A stretch of DNA of 64,000 nt from Methylotenera sp. (GTDB lineage Bacteria > Pseudomonadota > Gammaproteobacteria > Burkholderiales > Methylophilaceae): NCBI GenBank assembly GCA_021732365.1, contig JAKFVD010000020.1, positions 62,001 to 126,000 of the forward strand, in the 5' to 3' direction. The position numbers and the translations under genes were made by a program. A model generated the notes under the pieces. That model saw nothing but the letters and a program-made list of their open reading frames with translations, was not told where the DNA came from and ran no database searches. The number at the start of each line of letters is the position of its first letter. Positions within the stretch are counted from its first letter, which is position 1. Positions 39,167 to 48,163 of this stretch are shown in pieces.

Positions 39167-39291
39167 CTAAAAATGCCAAGCACTAAGCCAGACAAGGCGC
39201 GCGTAAAAAATACTGACGCCGCATACAAGTAGTATGTAAGGAAGTATTTTTTAGAAGTAACGCAGTATGGCGACGTGGTTGGCATTTTTAG
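39167..39291. repeat. 125-bp nested palindromic element between ureA and ureB
   Basis: Perfect 13-bp terminal inverted repeats, CTAAAAATGCCAA (39167-39179) and TTGGCATTTTTAG (39279-39291), bound the element. Inside are a perfect 11-bp pair, TAAAAAATACT (39204-39214) with AGTATTTTTTA (39243-39253), and an inner CATAC/GTATG pair (39222-39226, 39232-39236). The whole can fold as one long hairpin in DNA or in the urease mRNA. It has no coding capacity and looks like a miniature inverted-repeat or intergenic palindrome element. I saw no second copy in the window and no clear target duplication. Confidence 0.8.
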
Positions 39292-39292
39292 C

Positions 39293-39595
39293 TTATGGAA
39301 TTGGGTGGTGGACGGTGACTAACTTGGTGCCGTCGGGAAAAGTCGCTTCAATTTGAATGTCTGGAATCATCTCTGCAATACCTTCCATCACATCATCGCG
39401 CGTCAATAAGGTGGCGCCGTAACCCATCAAATACGCCACGGTTTGGCCGTCACGCGCACCTTCCATAATGGCGGCAGAAATATAAGCGATGGCTTCTGGA
39501 TAATTTAATTTTAGGCCGCGTGCCTTGCGTCTTTCTGCCAGCAGGCCTGCGGTAAAAATCAATAGCTTATCTTTTTCTCTTGGTGTTAGTTCCAT
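39293..39595 (-). CDS. ureA: Urease subunit gamma
   Basis: 100 residues. Signatures [41 protein letters not shown] (in part), [20 protein letters not shown] and the ending [10 protein letters not shown] are typical. It is the small structural subunit. It starts 53 bp after the ureD stop. The palindromic element follows immediately after its stop codon. Confidence 0.97.
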   Translation of the reverse strand: MELTPREKDKLLIFTAGLLAERRKARGLKLNYPEAIAYISAAIMEGARDGQTVAYLMGYGATLLTRDDVMEGIAEMIPDIQIEATFPDGTKLVTVHHPIP

Positions 39596-39648
39596 TGCGT
39601 TAATTCCATCGTATTAACTTTTGCCTTTTTAACTTATTGAGTTTAATT

Positions 39649-40542
39649 TTAGGTATTCCAAATACGCGGCCTGGCGGCTGAACGGCTTGCATACCATGGC
39701 CGTAATAGTTGCCAAAGCCCTTCAAAATAATGCCTTGCTGATTGCGCAGACATGCCAATATAGCGCGCCGAAAAAACTTCTGGCAACGCGCTGACGCCAA
39801 ATTTAGCTTTGCTATCGGATGCGTTATCTATTTCAAATTGCTGGCATTGCGCAAATAATTCGGCGGGCACAGCGCCTGCTGCAATCACAAAACTGGCGCT
39901 CACTACATTGCTACTTAACCCTATTTTTGAGTGAAAAAATCGCTCATTGGCCTGTAAATGTGCACTTTCTTGCCAAATGGTTTTATCTGCACGTTTAATC
40001 ACTAATTTCTGTTTTAATTTACCTGTTTGCCAAGTTTCGCCTTTGGCCTGCCTGCCAAAACACAAGATTTCCCAGCCTGCATATTTCGCATCTATGCCAA
40101 GCTGAATATCCGCCGAAAAGTTGACTATTGAGCCATCAAACAAAATATTTTCTTGCGGCAACCACTCTAGGCTGGATTGATCAGTCAAATCAAACTGCAA
40201 ATGCTGGCTGGCTGGTGCCCCGTTCGCTTTATACCATTTGCCTGCACCAGGCGTTGTCAGCAATGCGCTGGCGTTGGATTGCATACTCACGTTTAGTATC
40301 AGCTCATCACCACCCGCCACGCCGCCCGGCGGATGAATGATAATACCGTGACATATGCTTTCGCCTTCTGGATACAGCGTTTTCTGTATCACCAGAGGGC
40401 CGCTATGTTGCTTTTTTGCCAGATAACTACGGCCGTTTTTTTCACTAAAATTAAGTGTTAAGTTTGCCAGCCAATGTGCAGGTTTTATCGCATTTGAATG
40501 CGTTTGTACATTTTTAGTAACACTTAAATAATCATCATCCAT
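39649..40542 (-). CDS. ureD: Urease accessory protein UreD
   Basis: 297 residues. UreD is the scaffold that docks UreF and UreG on apo-urease. Recognised by LNFSEKNGRSYLAKKQHSGP, QKTLYPEGESICHGIIIHPP, GVAGGDEL, TTPGAGKWYK and WLPQENILFDGS. It lies 39 bp after urtE on the same strand and starts the urease part of the block. Confidence 0.95.
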   Translation of the reverse strand: MDDDYLSVTKNVQTHSNAIKPAHWLANLTLNFSEKNGRSYLAKKQHSGPLVIQKTLYPEGESICHGIIIHPPGGVAGGDELILNVSMQSNASALLTTPGAGKWYKANGAPASQHLQFDLTDQSSLEWLPQENILFDGSIVNFSADIQLGIDAKYAGWEILCFGRQAKGETWQTGKLKQKLVIKRADKTIWQESAHLQANERFFHSKIGLSSNVVSASFVIAAGAVPAELFAQCQQFEIDNASDSKAKFGVSALPEVFSARYIGMSAQSARHYFEGLWQLLRPWYASRSAARPRIWNT

Positions 40543-40581
40543 GCCTTATGATGCCACAAAACACTTGAACATTTGCGGCAA

Positions 40582-41271
40582 TTAAACCGACAAATAGCCT
40601 TTAATTTTTGCAGCATCCACTTCACCCTTTTTGTCTTCATGGATAAATTTGCCTTTATCAATCACGATAATACGGTCGGCGATTTCCATGGTAAAACTTA
40701 ACACTTGCTCAGACACAATAATGGTGATTTCGCGCATTTTGCGAATCTCGTTCAACACTCTGGCGATATCTTTAATAATCGAAGGTTGAATGCCCTCGGT
40801 CGGCTCATCCAAAAGTAGCACTTTAGGATTAGTCACCAACGCACGCGCAATCGCTAACTGTTGTTGCTGTCCACCTGAAAGATTGCCACCTTTGCGGTGG
40901 CGCATGTCATACAGCACTGGGAAAAGCGCAAAAATATCCTCTGGAATCTGGCGTGTTTTGGATTTCTCTAATCCGGTTTCGATATTTTCTTGTACCGTCA
41001 TGCTGGGGAAAATCATGCGACCTTGCGGCACATAGGCCAAGCCTTTGGCCACACGCTCATAACTATCTGCACCTTGCAGGTTTTCACCATCTACAATAGC
41101 TTTGCTGCTTTTGCTGGGCAAGATACCCATTAACGATTTAAACAAAGTGGTTTTACCCATGCCGTTGCGGCCCATAATGGCCAGTGTTTCGTTTTTTTCT
41201 GCCTTAAAATTCAAGCCGTGAATCACTTGGCTTTGGCCATAACTAACTTGTAGATTTTCTATTTCAATCAT
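40582..41271 (-). CDS. urtE: Urea/short-chain amide ABC transporter ATP-binding protein UrtE
   Basis: 229 residues, LivF class. Walker A is GRNGMGKTTLFKSLMG, the signature is LSGGQQQQLAIARALV, and Walker B is VLLLDEPTEGIQPS. Together with UrtD it powers the UrtBC channel. Closely related LivF proteins import branched-chain amino acids; the place between urtD and ureD decides for urea/amide. Confidence 0.93.
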   Translation of the reverse strand: MIEIENLQVSYGQSQVIHGLNFKAEKNETLAIMGRNGMGKTTLFKSLMGILPSKSSKAIVDGENLQGADSYERVAKGLAYVPQGRMIFPSMTVQENIETGLEKSKTRQIPEDIFALFPVLYDMRHRKGGNLSGGQQQQLAIARALVTNPKVLLLDEPTEGIQPSIIKDIARVLNEIRKMREITIIVSEQVLSFTMEIADRIIVIDKGKFIHEDKKGEVDAAKIKGYLSV

Positions 41272-41346
41272 GCGAATTCTCCTAATGGTAGCGCTATATT
41301 TAATGGCTCAGGTTAATGACCTAATGTTTTTAATGGCCACTATTTT

Positions 41347-42090
41347 TTAATGACCCAAGTAAACTTCAATCACTTTTTCGTCTTCCTGCACTTTATCCAT
41401 CGCGCCTTCAGCCAGAATCTTGCCTTGATGCAATACCGTAACTTTATGCGCGATTTTTTTGACGAATTCCATATCATGCTCAATCACAATTACAGAACGG
41501 TTTTTGCAGATTTTATTGAGCAAATCCGCTGTTTGGTCGCGCTCTTTCGCACTCATGCCAGCCACAGGCTCATCCAGCATCAGCAGTTCTGGATCTTGCA
41601 TTAGCAACATGCCGATTTCCAGCCACTGTTTCTGACCATGACTAAGCAATGCGGCTTCCATCTCCAGAAAATCCGTTAACATGATTTCATCGGCAATTTT
41701 TTTAACCTGCGAAACGACAGCATCTGAGCGTTTGAAAAACAGGCTACCCCACACACCGCGGCCTTTTGGATATGAAACCTCTAAATTTTGATAAACCGAT
41801 AAATTCTCATAGATAGAAGGCGTTTGGAATTTACGGCCTACGCCAGCACGCACGATTTCATGCTCGGATAATTTCGTTAACTCGATATTCATAAATTTGA
41901 TAGAACCGGAAGTGGATTTTGTTTTACCGCAAATTAAATCCAGTACAGTGGTTTTGCCAGCGCCGTTTGGGCCGATCACCACACGTAACTCGTTTTTGTC
42001 GATATACATGGTCAGGTTATCAACCGCTTTAAAGCCATCAAACGATACCGTTAAGTCTTCAATCGCGAGTACAAAGTCTGTATTACTCAT
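41347..42090 (-). CDS. urtD: Urea/short-chain amide ABC transporter ATP-binding protein UrtD
   Basis: 247 residues, LivG class. Walker A is GPNGAGKTTVLDLICG, the signature is LSHGQKQWLEIGMLL (as is typical of UrtD rather than LivG), and Walker B is LLMLDEPVAGM. The start overlaps urtC by 4 bp. A 75-bp gap precedes urtE. Confidence 0.93.
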   Translation of the reverse strand: MSNTDFVLAIEDLTVSFDGFKAVDNLTMYIDKNELRVVIGPNGAGKTTVLDLICGKTKSTSGSIKFMNIELTKLSEHEIVRAGVGRKFQTPSIYENLSVYQNLEVSYPKGRGVWGSLFFKRSDAVVSQVKKIADEIMLTDFLEMEAALLSHGQKQWLEIGMLLMQDPELLMLDEPVAGMSAKERDQTADLLNKICKNRSVIVIEHDMEFVKKIAHKVTVLHQGKILAEGAMDKVQEDEKVIEVYLGH

Positions 42091-43247
42091 GCTTTTACTC
42101 CCATCTCTTTAATGTCGCTAACAGGCGTCGCTTTGACTTTTTCTGCTGGTTGCGTATCTGAAAACTTGCGCAAAAATTTAAACCGTTTGGCATATTTATC
42201 GTAGATTCCAGCTAAACCATTGGGGAAAAACATGACTACTGCGATAAATAAACCACCCATTAAAAATAACCATAATTCAGGATAGGTTTCAGAGAACACG
42301 GTTTTGCCGTAGTTAACCAGTAACGTACCGTAAACCGCGCCAATTAATGACATACGACCACCGACCGCGCAGAAAATCACCATTTCAATCGATGGTACGA
42401 TGCCGACAAAAGAAGGTGACATAAAGCCAACTTGCAGTGTAAACATCGCGCCACCTACTGCTGAAATCATCGCTGCGACACAGAAGATAAAAATTTTGAA
42501 ATTGGATACATCATAGCCAGAAAAGCGCACGCGCTCTTCTTTATCGCGCATCGCTAACAGCAGCATGCCAAATTTGCTGTTCAAAATATATTTTGATAAC
42601 AAGATTGCGCCGATTAACAACGCGCCATTCACGTAATAAAGAATGTATTTAGCACTGTCTGTACGCGTGTCCCAACCCAGCATGGTTTTAAGGTCAGTTA
42701 TACCGTTAACTCCGCCTGTGTAGCCTTGCTGACCAACGATTAATATGCTTAAAATCAAAGCAATCGCTTGGGTGATAATCGCAAAGTACACGCCACCCAC
42801 ACGGCGTTTAAACATGGCAAAGCCAATCAAATACGCAAACAAAGCAGGTATCACCAATATCGCCAGTATGGTTAAGGGTAAACTTTCGAAAGGATGCCAA
42901 AACCAAGGCAATTCAGTGATTTGGTTCCAATCCATAAAGTCTGGAATGCCTGGCGTGGTTTGGATTTTGGTACTGATGGGATCTGAGGCTTCTAGCTTCA
43001 TAAACATCGCCATACCGTAGCCGCCCAAGCCAAAGAAAATGCCTTGGCCTAAACTTAAAATACCGCCGTTACCCCACAACAATACCAAACTCACCGCCAC
43101 AAAAGCGTAAGTTAGGTATTTGCCCACCAGATTCAATCTGAAAATATCCACGCCAAGTGGCAGGATGATGAAGATTAAGGCAGCTAATAATGCGAGTCCG
43201 ATTGCGCCCTGCTTACCGCCCACTAATTTATTTAAGGATGCATTCAT
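42087..43247 (-). CDS. urtC: Urea/short-chain amide ABC transporter permease UrtC
   Basis: 386 residues, LivM-type permease with about ten membrane helices and the family segments GNGGILSLGQGIFFGLGGYG and GGVNGITDL. Length matches UrtC. It pairs with UrtB to form the channel. In Methylophilus methylotrophus the equivalent was, as I recall, described as FmdF. Confidence 0.92.
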   Translation of the reverse strand: MNASLNKLVGGKQGAIGLALLAALIFIILPLGVDIFRLNLVGKYLTYAFVAVSLVLLWGNGGILSLGQGIFFGLGGYGMAMFMKLEASDPISTKIQTTPGIPDFMDWNQITELPWFWHPFESLPLTILAILVIPALFAYLIGFAMFKRRVGGVYFAIITQAIALILSILIVGQQGYTGGVNGITDLKTMLGWDTRTDSAKYILYYVNGALLIGAILLSKYILNSKFGMLLLAMRDKEERVRFSGYDVSNFKIFIFCVAAMISAVGGAMFTLQVGFMSPSFVGIVPSIEMVIFCAVGGRMSLIGAVYGTLLVNYGKTVFSETYPELWLFLMGGLFIAVVMFFPNGLAGIYDKYAKRFKFLRKFSDTQPAEKVKATPVSDIKEMGVKA

Positions 43248-43291
43248 GTTGATTCTCCGTTAATTGTCTTAACCGTTTACTTACGCGCACT

Positions 43292-44209
43292 TTATTTACG
43301 CAACTTAGAAGCAAACAAGCCTTCTGGTTTCATCATCAATATGCCTACAATCACAAGCAAAGTAGAAACTTTACCCATTGAGCTGGTCATAAAGAATTGA
43401 AGAATAGATTGGGCTTGTGCGATACCGAAGGCTGATGCGATGGTACCCATCAAGCTGGCTGCGCCGCCAAATACCACCACCATAAAGCTATCTACAATGT
43501 AAAGCGTACCTGTGGTTGGCCCTGTAGAAGCAATCGTGGTAAACGCAGCACCTGCAATACCTGCAATGCCGCAACCTAACGCAAACGTAATGCGGTCGAC
43601 TTTTTTGGTATTGATGCCAACGGCACCCGCCATCACCCGATTTTGCACCGTGGCGCGCACTCTTAAACCCCAGCGTGAGCGGTACATAAACATATAAACA
43701 CCAGCCGTCACCAGCAACGCAAGAACCATCACAAAAACGCCGTTGATCGGAATATCAATATCGGGAGTTGGTTTAAATGAGCCTAACATCCATTCTGGAA
43801 GTTCAGCACTCACCTCTTTCGCGCCAAAGCTGGAACGAAACGCTTGTTGCATCACCAAGCTCAAACCCCAGGTGGCTAATAAAGTATCTAATGGCCGCTT
43901 ATACAGATGCCGAATCATGATGTATTCAACAAAGTATCCCAGCGCAAAGGCCAGGATAAACGCCAGCACAATGGCGACCAGAAAATAATAATTCACAAAT
44001 CCATATGTGGCTGCCACTTTTGACAGCATCACTGTTGTATATGCGCCTATGGTCATAAACTCACCATGCGCCATGTTAATCACGCCCATTTGCCCAAAAA
44101 TAATGGCAAGCCCTAACGCCATCAGCAGCAATACGGTGAACATACTCAGGCCAGAAAAGCCTTGCATCACCATAATATTGCCCATATCTGCCATTGAATA
44201 ATCAAACAT
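43292..44209 (-). CDS. urtB: Urea/short-chain amide ABC transporter permease UrtB
   Basis: 305 residues, LivH-type permease with about eight helices: GLAIIFGQMGVINMAHGEFMTIGAY (in part) and MIRHLYKRPLDTLLATWGLSL. Many proteobacterial UrtB proteins carry a 200-residue periplasmic N-terminal extension; this one lacks it, like the short amide-type permeases (FmdE) and cyanobacterial UrtB. It starts with MFDYSMADMG, 129 bp after urtA. Confidence 0.9.
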   Translation of the reverse strand: MFDYSMADMGNIMVMQGFSGLSMFTVLLLMALGLAIIFGQMGVINMAHGEFMTIGAYTTVMLSKVAATYGFVNYYFLVAIVLAFILAFALGYFVEYIMIRHLYKRPLDTLLATWGLSLVMQQAFRSSFGAKEVSAELPEWMLGSFKPTPDIDIPINGVFVMVLALLVTAGVYMFMYRSRWGLRVRATVQNRVMAGAVGINTKKVDRITFALGCGIAGIAGAAFTTIASTGPTTGTLYIVDSFMVVVFGGAASLMGTIASAFGIAQAQSILQFFMTSSMGKVSTLLVIVGILMMKPEGLFASKLRK

Positions 44210-44274
44210 ACGGCCTCCTACTTAATTGGAACTTAATAAAGTTACTACTGGAAAACTACCTGCTCACTCGCAGA

Positions 44275-44304
44275 CTGCGACAGCTTAAAGTTAAGCTGCC
44301 GCGT
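44275..44304 (-). other. Intercistronic stem-loop between urtA and urtB
   Basis: The core CAGCTTAA-AG-TTAAGCTG (44281-44298) is a perfect 8-bp stem extended by further pairs on both sides. It lacks a T run, so it is more likely a processing or stabilising hairpin for the urtA message than a full terminator; binding-protein genes are usually expressed above their permeases. Confidence 0.5.
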
Positions 44305-44338
44305 CTTTAAATAACTAGTCCTTTAAACAACAACTAGA

Positions 44339-45583
44339 CTATTGATAACCTTTTGGGAACGGATCTGGTTTGATGTAGCCAGATGTATAAACCACTTTGG
44401 CTTGACCATCTTTGCCCCATTGACCAATACGCAATTTGGTTGTTAAGTGATGGTTTTTTTCCACTGTTACAGAACCTTCTGGTGCGTCTTTAAATACATA
44501 GCCAGGTAATGCCGCTTGCACTTTATCTACATCAAAACTACCAGCACGCTCAACAGCAGCTTTGTATAACCATGGACCCAAGTAAGCAGCTTGTGTTACA
44601 TCACCAATCACAGCGTCTTTACCGTATTTCTTTTTAAAGGCAGCCACAAATTTAACGTTTTCAGGGTTGGTTTGAGATTGGAAATATTTCATTGCTGAGT
44701 AGAAACCAGCTAAGTTTTCACCGCCAATGCCTAATACTTCATCTTCGGTCACTGAGATTGTTAACATGGTTTGTTTAGCAGAATTTAAGCCAGCCGCATT
44801 CAACTGTTTAAACCATGCCACGTTACTGCCACCCACTACCGCTGCGTAAATCACATCTGGTTTTTTCAGCTTGATTTTGTTAATCACAGAACCAAATTGT
44901 GTGTCACCTAGCGCAATGTATTCTTCACCAACCACTGAGCCTTTTAGGTTTTTCTCAATATGTTTACGGGCGATTTTCATTGAAGTACGTGGCCAGATGT
45001 AATCAGAACCAATCAAGTAAAAAGTTTTGGCTTTTTTCTCTTTGGCAATCCAATCCAAACCAGCAAGAATCTGTTGTGTCGCTTCTTGACCTGTGTAGAA
45101 CACGTTTTTAGATTGCTCTAAACCTTCATAGAATGTTGGGTAAAACAGTAAACCATTCTCTTTTTCAAATACTGGCAATGCTGCTTTACGTGAAGCAGAT
45201 GTCCAGCAACCCATGACTGCTGCCACTTTGTCTGAAGCCAATAATTTCTTCGCTTTTTCTGCAAAGGTTGGCCAATCACTGCCGCCATCTTCTTGAATCA
45301 CTTCAATTTTGCGACCCAAAATACCGCCCATGGCATTAATTTGTTCAATCGCTAGTTTTTCAGCCTGAATAGAGCCTGTTTCACTGATGGCCATGGTGCC
45401 AGTGGCAGAGTGCAAAATACCCACTTTTACTGTGGTATCCGTCACCGCCAAACCTGTTGTCATGACTTTATCTGTTGGAAAATCCGCAGCGAATGCGTTA
45501 GTTGTCATCAAGCCAGCCGCCAGTAGTGCGCCGACTAAGGCACCACTCGCTTTCATAAAGCTACGTCTATTTAAAGTACTCAT
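44339..45583 (-). CDS. urtA: Urea/short-chain amide ABC transporter substrate-binding protein UrtA
   Basis: 414 residues. The N-terminus NRRSFMKASGALVGALLAAG looks like a twin-arginine signal, ending at AFAADFP. The mature part is a Peripla_BP_5/6-type urea/amide binding protein: VKVGILHSATGTMAISETGS, IEVIQEDGGSDWPTFAEKA, VMGCWTSASRKAALPVFE and YPTFYEGLEQSKNVFYTGQ. These match UrtA/FmdD rather than LivK. Ribosome site taggagatc precedes the ATG. It is the first transporter gene after fmdB. Confidence 0.95.
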   Translation of the reverse strand: MSTLNRRSFMKASGALVGALLAAGLMTTNAFAADFPTDKVMTTGLAVTDTTVKVGILHSATGTMAISETGSIQAEKLAIEQINAMGGILGRKIEVIQEDGGSDWPTFAEKAKKLLASDKVAAVMGCWTSASRKAALPVFEKENGLLFYPTFYEGLEQSKNVFYTGQEATQQILAGLDWIAKEKKAKTFYLIGSDYIWPRTSMKIARKHIEKNLKGSVVGEEYIALGDTQFGSVINKIKLKKPDVIYAAVVGGSNVAWFKQLNAAGLNSAKQTMLTISVTEDEVLGIGGENLAGFYSAMKYFQSQTNPENVKFVAAFKKKYGKDAVIGDVTQAAYLGPWLYKAAVERAGSFDVDKVQAALPGYVFKDAPEGSVTVEKNHHLTTKLRIGQWGKDGQAKVVYTSGYIKPDPFPKGYQ

Positions 45584-45683
45584 TACGATCTCCTAATATT
45601 AAAAAAAACCACATTTACAACTCAATAAAACTGAATTACTTAACCCTTTTAAAACCTTAAAAATGCATGCGCTAGCATATTGT

Positions 45684-46049
45684 TTAATGCCCCAGCATCC
45701 ATGGCCTTGCGGTCTTTTTGGTTTGCATCTGCAATGCAGGCGCACCAGTCGTTGGGTTCACTTTTTGTGCTGGTTTAGAAATATCGCCATCTTTACTTGA
45801 TTGACAAGTGTGTGAGCCAGAACAACCACAACTAGAGCGTCTTGCGACGCGTGGCTCGTTTGCAGATTTTTCATTGCGCTCATGTGCATCGCGTTGCGAT
45901 TTACCCAACACAGCTAAGCGCGGTACAGACAAAATGCGCGGACTTTCTGCGCCACAAGATCCGCAATTCATTGGCAAGCTAGATTGGCTCATGGCTCTTA
46001 AAGCGGTAAAAACACCGCAATCGTCACATGCATATTCATAAAGTGGCAT
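45684..46049 (-). CDS. fmdB: FmdB-family zinc-ribbon regulatory protein
   Basis: 121 residues from the ATG at 46049, which follows a perfect AGGAGG; the open frame continues upstream but lacks a ribosome site. The zinc ribbon is MPLYEYACDDCGVFTALRAM then NCGSCGAESP. A C-terminal CGCSGSHTCQ adds another cysteine cluster. FmdB was named as a putative regulator beside formamidase in Methylophilus; its action is not established. It lies 10 bp after fmdA and 100 bp before urtA. Confidence 0.9.
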   Translation of the reverse strand: MPLYEYACDDCGVFTALRAMSQSSLPMNCGSCGAESPRILSVPRLAVLGKSQRDAHERNEKSANEPRVARRSSCGCSGSHTCQSSKDGDISKPAQKVNPTTGAPALQMQTKKTARPWMLGH

Positions 46050-46059
46050 CAAAACCTCC

Positions 46060-47283
46060 TTAAGTCGCTTTAGCCGTATCAATGCCTTTGGTCACCATAA
46101 TTTTTGGGCCATCGGCATTCGGTTTAAGGTCGAAATCAAAAATTTCGGTTGGCAGCCACAAAGTGGCACAGGCATTTGGAATATCCACAATGCCACTGAT
46201 ATGGCCTTCGATTGGCGCAGTACCCAGAATAGATAAGGCTTGCGCGCCGCTGTAACCGAATTTTTTCAGATATTCAATGGCGTTTAAGCAGGCTTGGCGA
46301 TACGCCACATGCACATCTAGATAATGCTGTTTGCCTTGCTCATCTACCGAAATACCTTCAAAAATGATGTAATCGCGATAGTTTGGTGTGAGTGGACTTG
46401 GTTGGAAAATTGGGTTTTTAATGCCGTATTTTTTTACGCCGTCTTTGATTAAGCTGACTTTTAAATCTAAATAGCCCGCCATTTCAATCGCACCGCAAAA
46501 AGTAATTTCGCCATCGCCTTGTGAAAAATGCAAATCGCCCATTGAAAGGCCGCCATCTTTCACATACACAGGGAAGTAAACTTTAGAACCCTTAGTTAAG
46601 TTTTTGATGTCGCAATTACCGCCATGATCGCGCGGCGGTACAGTACGTGCGCCTTCCATACCGGCTTTTTTAGCAGCATCGCCTGTTAATTTGCCCATTA
46701 CGGCAGATTTAGGTTCTGGCGGCAGTGCAAGAGCAGGCACGCGGTCAGGATCTGTAGCAATCAAATCACCTTCGCGTTTGTTCCACGTTTCTAATAACTC
46801 TTTTGAAGGCAAGCAGCCGATTAATCCTGGGTGCATAATGCCAGCAAATTTCACATTCGGCACATGGCGCGATGTGGTGTAAATGCCATGAAAATCCCAG
46901 ATGGATTTACGCGCTTCAGGATAATGGTCGACTAAAAAACCGCCGCCATTTTCTTTGGCAAAAATACCGTTAAAGCCCCATTGGCTATCTTCAAATGTGC
47001 CAACATCCAAAATCTCAACCACCATCAAGTCACCTGGCTCAGCGCCTTCAACACCGATTGGGCCGCTTAAATAATGCACTTGCGTTAAATCCACATCGCG
47101 TACGTCATTCGCGCTGTCGTTGTTGCCGATTTGTCCGCCAGTCCAATCCATACATTCCACGCGGAATTCATCGCCTGGTTTTACCATCGCAATCATGGGT
47201 AAATCTGGATGCCAACGGTTATGAATCTGGCCGTCTTGTTCCCATGGTTTTTTATCTAAATCTAACTTAACGATTGTTTTCAT
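46060..47283 (-). CDS. fmdA: Formamidase (acetamidase/formamidase family)
   Basis: 407 residues. It hydrolyses formamide to formate and ammonia. Typical family segments: DKKPWEQDGQIHNRWHPDLP, ECMDWTGGQIGNNDSANDVR, GPIGVEGAEPGDLMVVEILD, RDHGGNCDIKNLTKGSKVYF, GDLHFSQGDGEITFCGAIEM. Length equals that of the characterised Methylophilus enzyme as I recall it. A strong AGGAGG ribosome site precedes the ATG. It heads the block that runs through urt and ure genes, so formamide and urea use appear co-regulated. Confidence 0.96.
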   Translation of the reverse strand: MKTIVKLDLDKKPWEQDGQIHNRWHPDLPMIAMVKPGDEFRVECMDWTGGQIGNNDSANDVRDVDLTQVHYLSGPIGVEGAEPGDLMVVEILDVGTFEDSQWGFNGIFAKENGGGFLVDHYPEARKSIWDFHGIYTTSRHVPNVKFAGIMHPGLIGCLPSKELLETWNKREGDLIATDPDRVPALALPPEPKSAVMGKLTGDAAKKAGMEGARTVPPRDHGGNCDIKNLTKGSKVYFPVYVKDGGLSMGDLHFSQGDGEITFCGAIEMAGYLDLKVSLIKDGVKKYGIKNPIFQPSPLTPNYRDYIIFEGISVDEQGKQHYLDVHVAYRQACLNAIEYLKKFGYSGAQALSILGTAPIEGHISGIVDIPNACATLWLPTEIFDFDLKPNADGPKIMVTKGIDTAKAT

Positions 47284-47420
47284 TTATTTCCTCCTACTTA
47301 AATTCAGCTTAATTTAGGCTTACTTAATTTGGGTTCGCTTCAAAAGTCTTAAAGTAATTCAAAGAAAACTCAGTGTTTAAAAGTTAACGGATAAACTGCA
47401 ATGAGTTTTTCTATATGTGT

Positions 47421-47465
47421 AGATTAGTGATGCTTGAGGTTGATTGAAATACGTCAAAGTGCGTA
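47421..47465 (-). promoter_or_regulatory. fmdA promoter with TACG-N8-CGTA operator
   Basis: On the minus strand the dyad TACGCACTTTGACGTA (47465-47450) is followed after exactly 23 nt by TAATCT (47426-47421), a -10-like hexamer, about 140 bp before fmdA. The same layout occurs at the porin and at the 32.4-kb divergent promoters. No -12/-24 (sigma-54) element is visible here. Confidence 0.65.
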
Positions 47466-47535
47466 GTTGATTATTGCGATTGAATGCCTGAACTGTGTTA
47501 ATTTCAGATAGCGCATTTATGAATAGGGTAACAAA

Positions 47536-48006
47536 ATGTATCTACAAAACAGCGCATTAAAACCAATGTTTAAATTTTATAAAACCCCTCAAAAGGCTTG
47601 TTTTTACTTGCTTTCTGCGATTTTTTTCTGCACCGTTTTTGAGGCTGCTGCTGCAGATTGGACATCGATTAGTCAAGATAAAAACAGTGAAATGCTGGTG
47701 GATATGGATTCTTATAATGAATCGGATGGCTTGCCTTATATCAGCTCAAAAACGCTATTTTCAAAGCCACAAAACGATCGCAAAAATGGACTTAATTTTA
47801 GCTACAGCGAAAGCCATTCCACCACCCAATTTAACTGTACTTTGCATACCTTTAAAGATAACGCCACGCAGTTTTACAGCGCCAATAAAAAATTGGTCGG
47901 CAACAAAAAAAGCGATGGTTTATTTAAGCCAATTAGTGCTGGCTCAAAATATGCCGCACTTGAAAGCCTTGTTTGCCAAGTGCATAAAATGGTTGGTGGT
48001 AGCTAA
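47536..48006 (+). CDS. Exported protein resembling surface-adhesin protein E
   Basis: 156 residues (an ATG at 47563 would give 147). A signal peptide (ACFYLLSAIFFCTVFEAAAA) precedes a small domain with DWTSISQDKNSEMLVDMDSY and two cysteines (QFNCTLHTF and SLVCQVHKM) that could form a disulfide. Tryptophan after the cleavage site and the Tyr/Asp pattern resemble the adhesin-E-like family, but similarity is weak. It is divergent from fmdA; no dyad-linked -10 box is seen on its side. Role unknown. Confidence 0.6.
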   Translation: MYLQNSALKPMFKFYKTPQKACFYLLSAIFFCTVFEAAAADWTSISQDKNSEMLVDMDSYNESDGLPYISSKTLFSKPQNDRKNGLNFSYSESHSTTQFNCTLHTFKDNATQFYSANKKLVGNKKSDGLFKPISAGSKYAALESLVCQVHKMVGGS

Positions 48007-48078
48007 AATTAAGTTTTATAGAAGCCGTTAGCTAAAACTTAACCCATAAAATAGGTTAAATTTTTTGCTTTAAAAACA

Positions 48079-48119
48079 CTAAAGCCCAAATTTGCAATGA
48101 CGCTTCATTTGGGCTTTAG
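48079..48119. terminator. Bidirectional terminator between the exported protein and porin genes
   Basis: CTAAAGCCCAAAT (48079-48091) and ATTTGGGCTTTAG (48107-48119) form a perfect 13-bp stem. The genes on both sides converge on it. Confidence 0.8.
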
Positions 48120-48163
48120 GTGTAGTTTGCTTTAAGTGTGGTTAAAACTAACTACCATACCTT

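Noticed and set aside
47284..47535. Sigma-54 (NtrC-type) promoter for the nitrogen block
   Set aside because: No GG-N10-GC element with the expected TGGCAC/TTGCA pattern was found on either strand; the dyad/-10 layout explains the region better.
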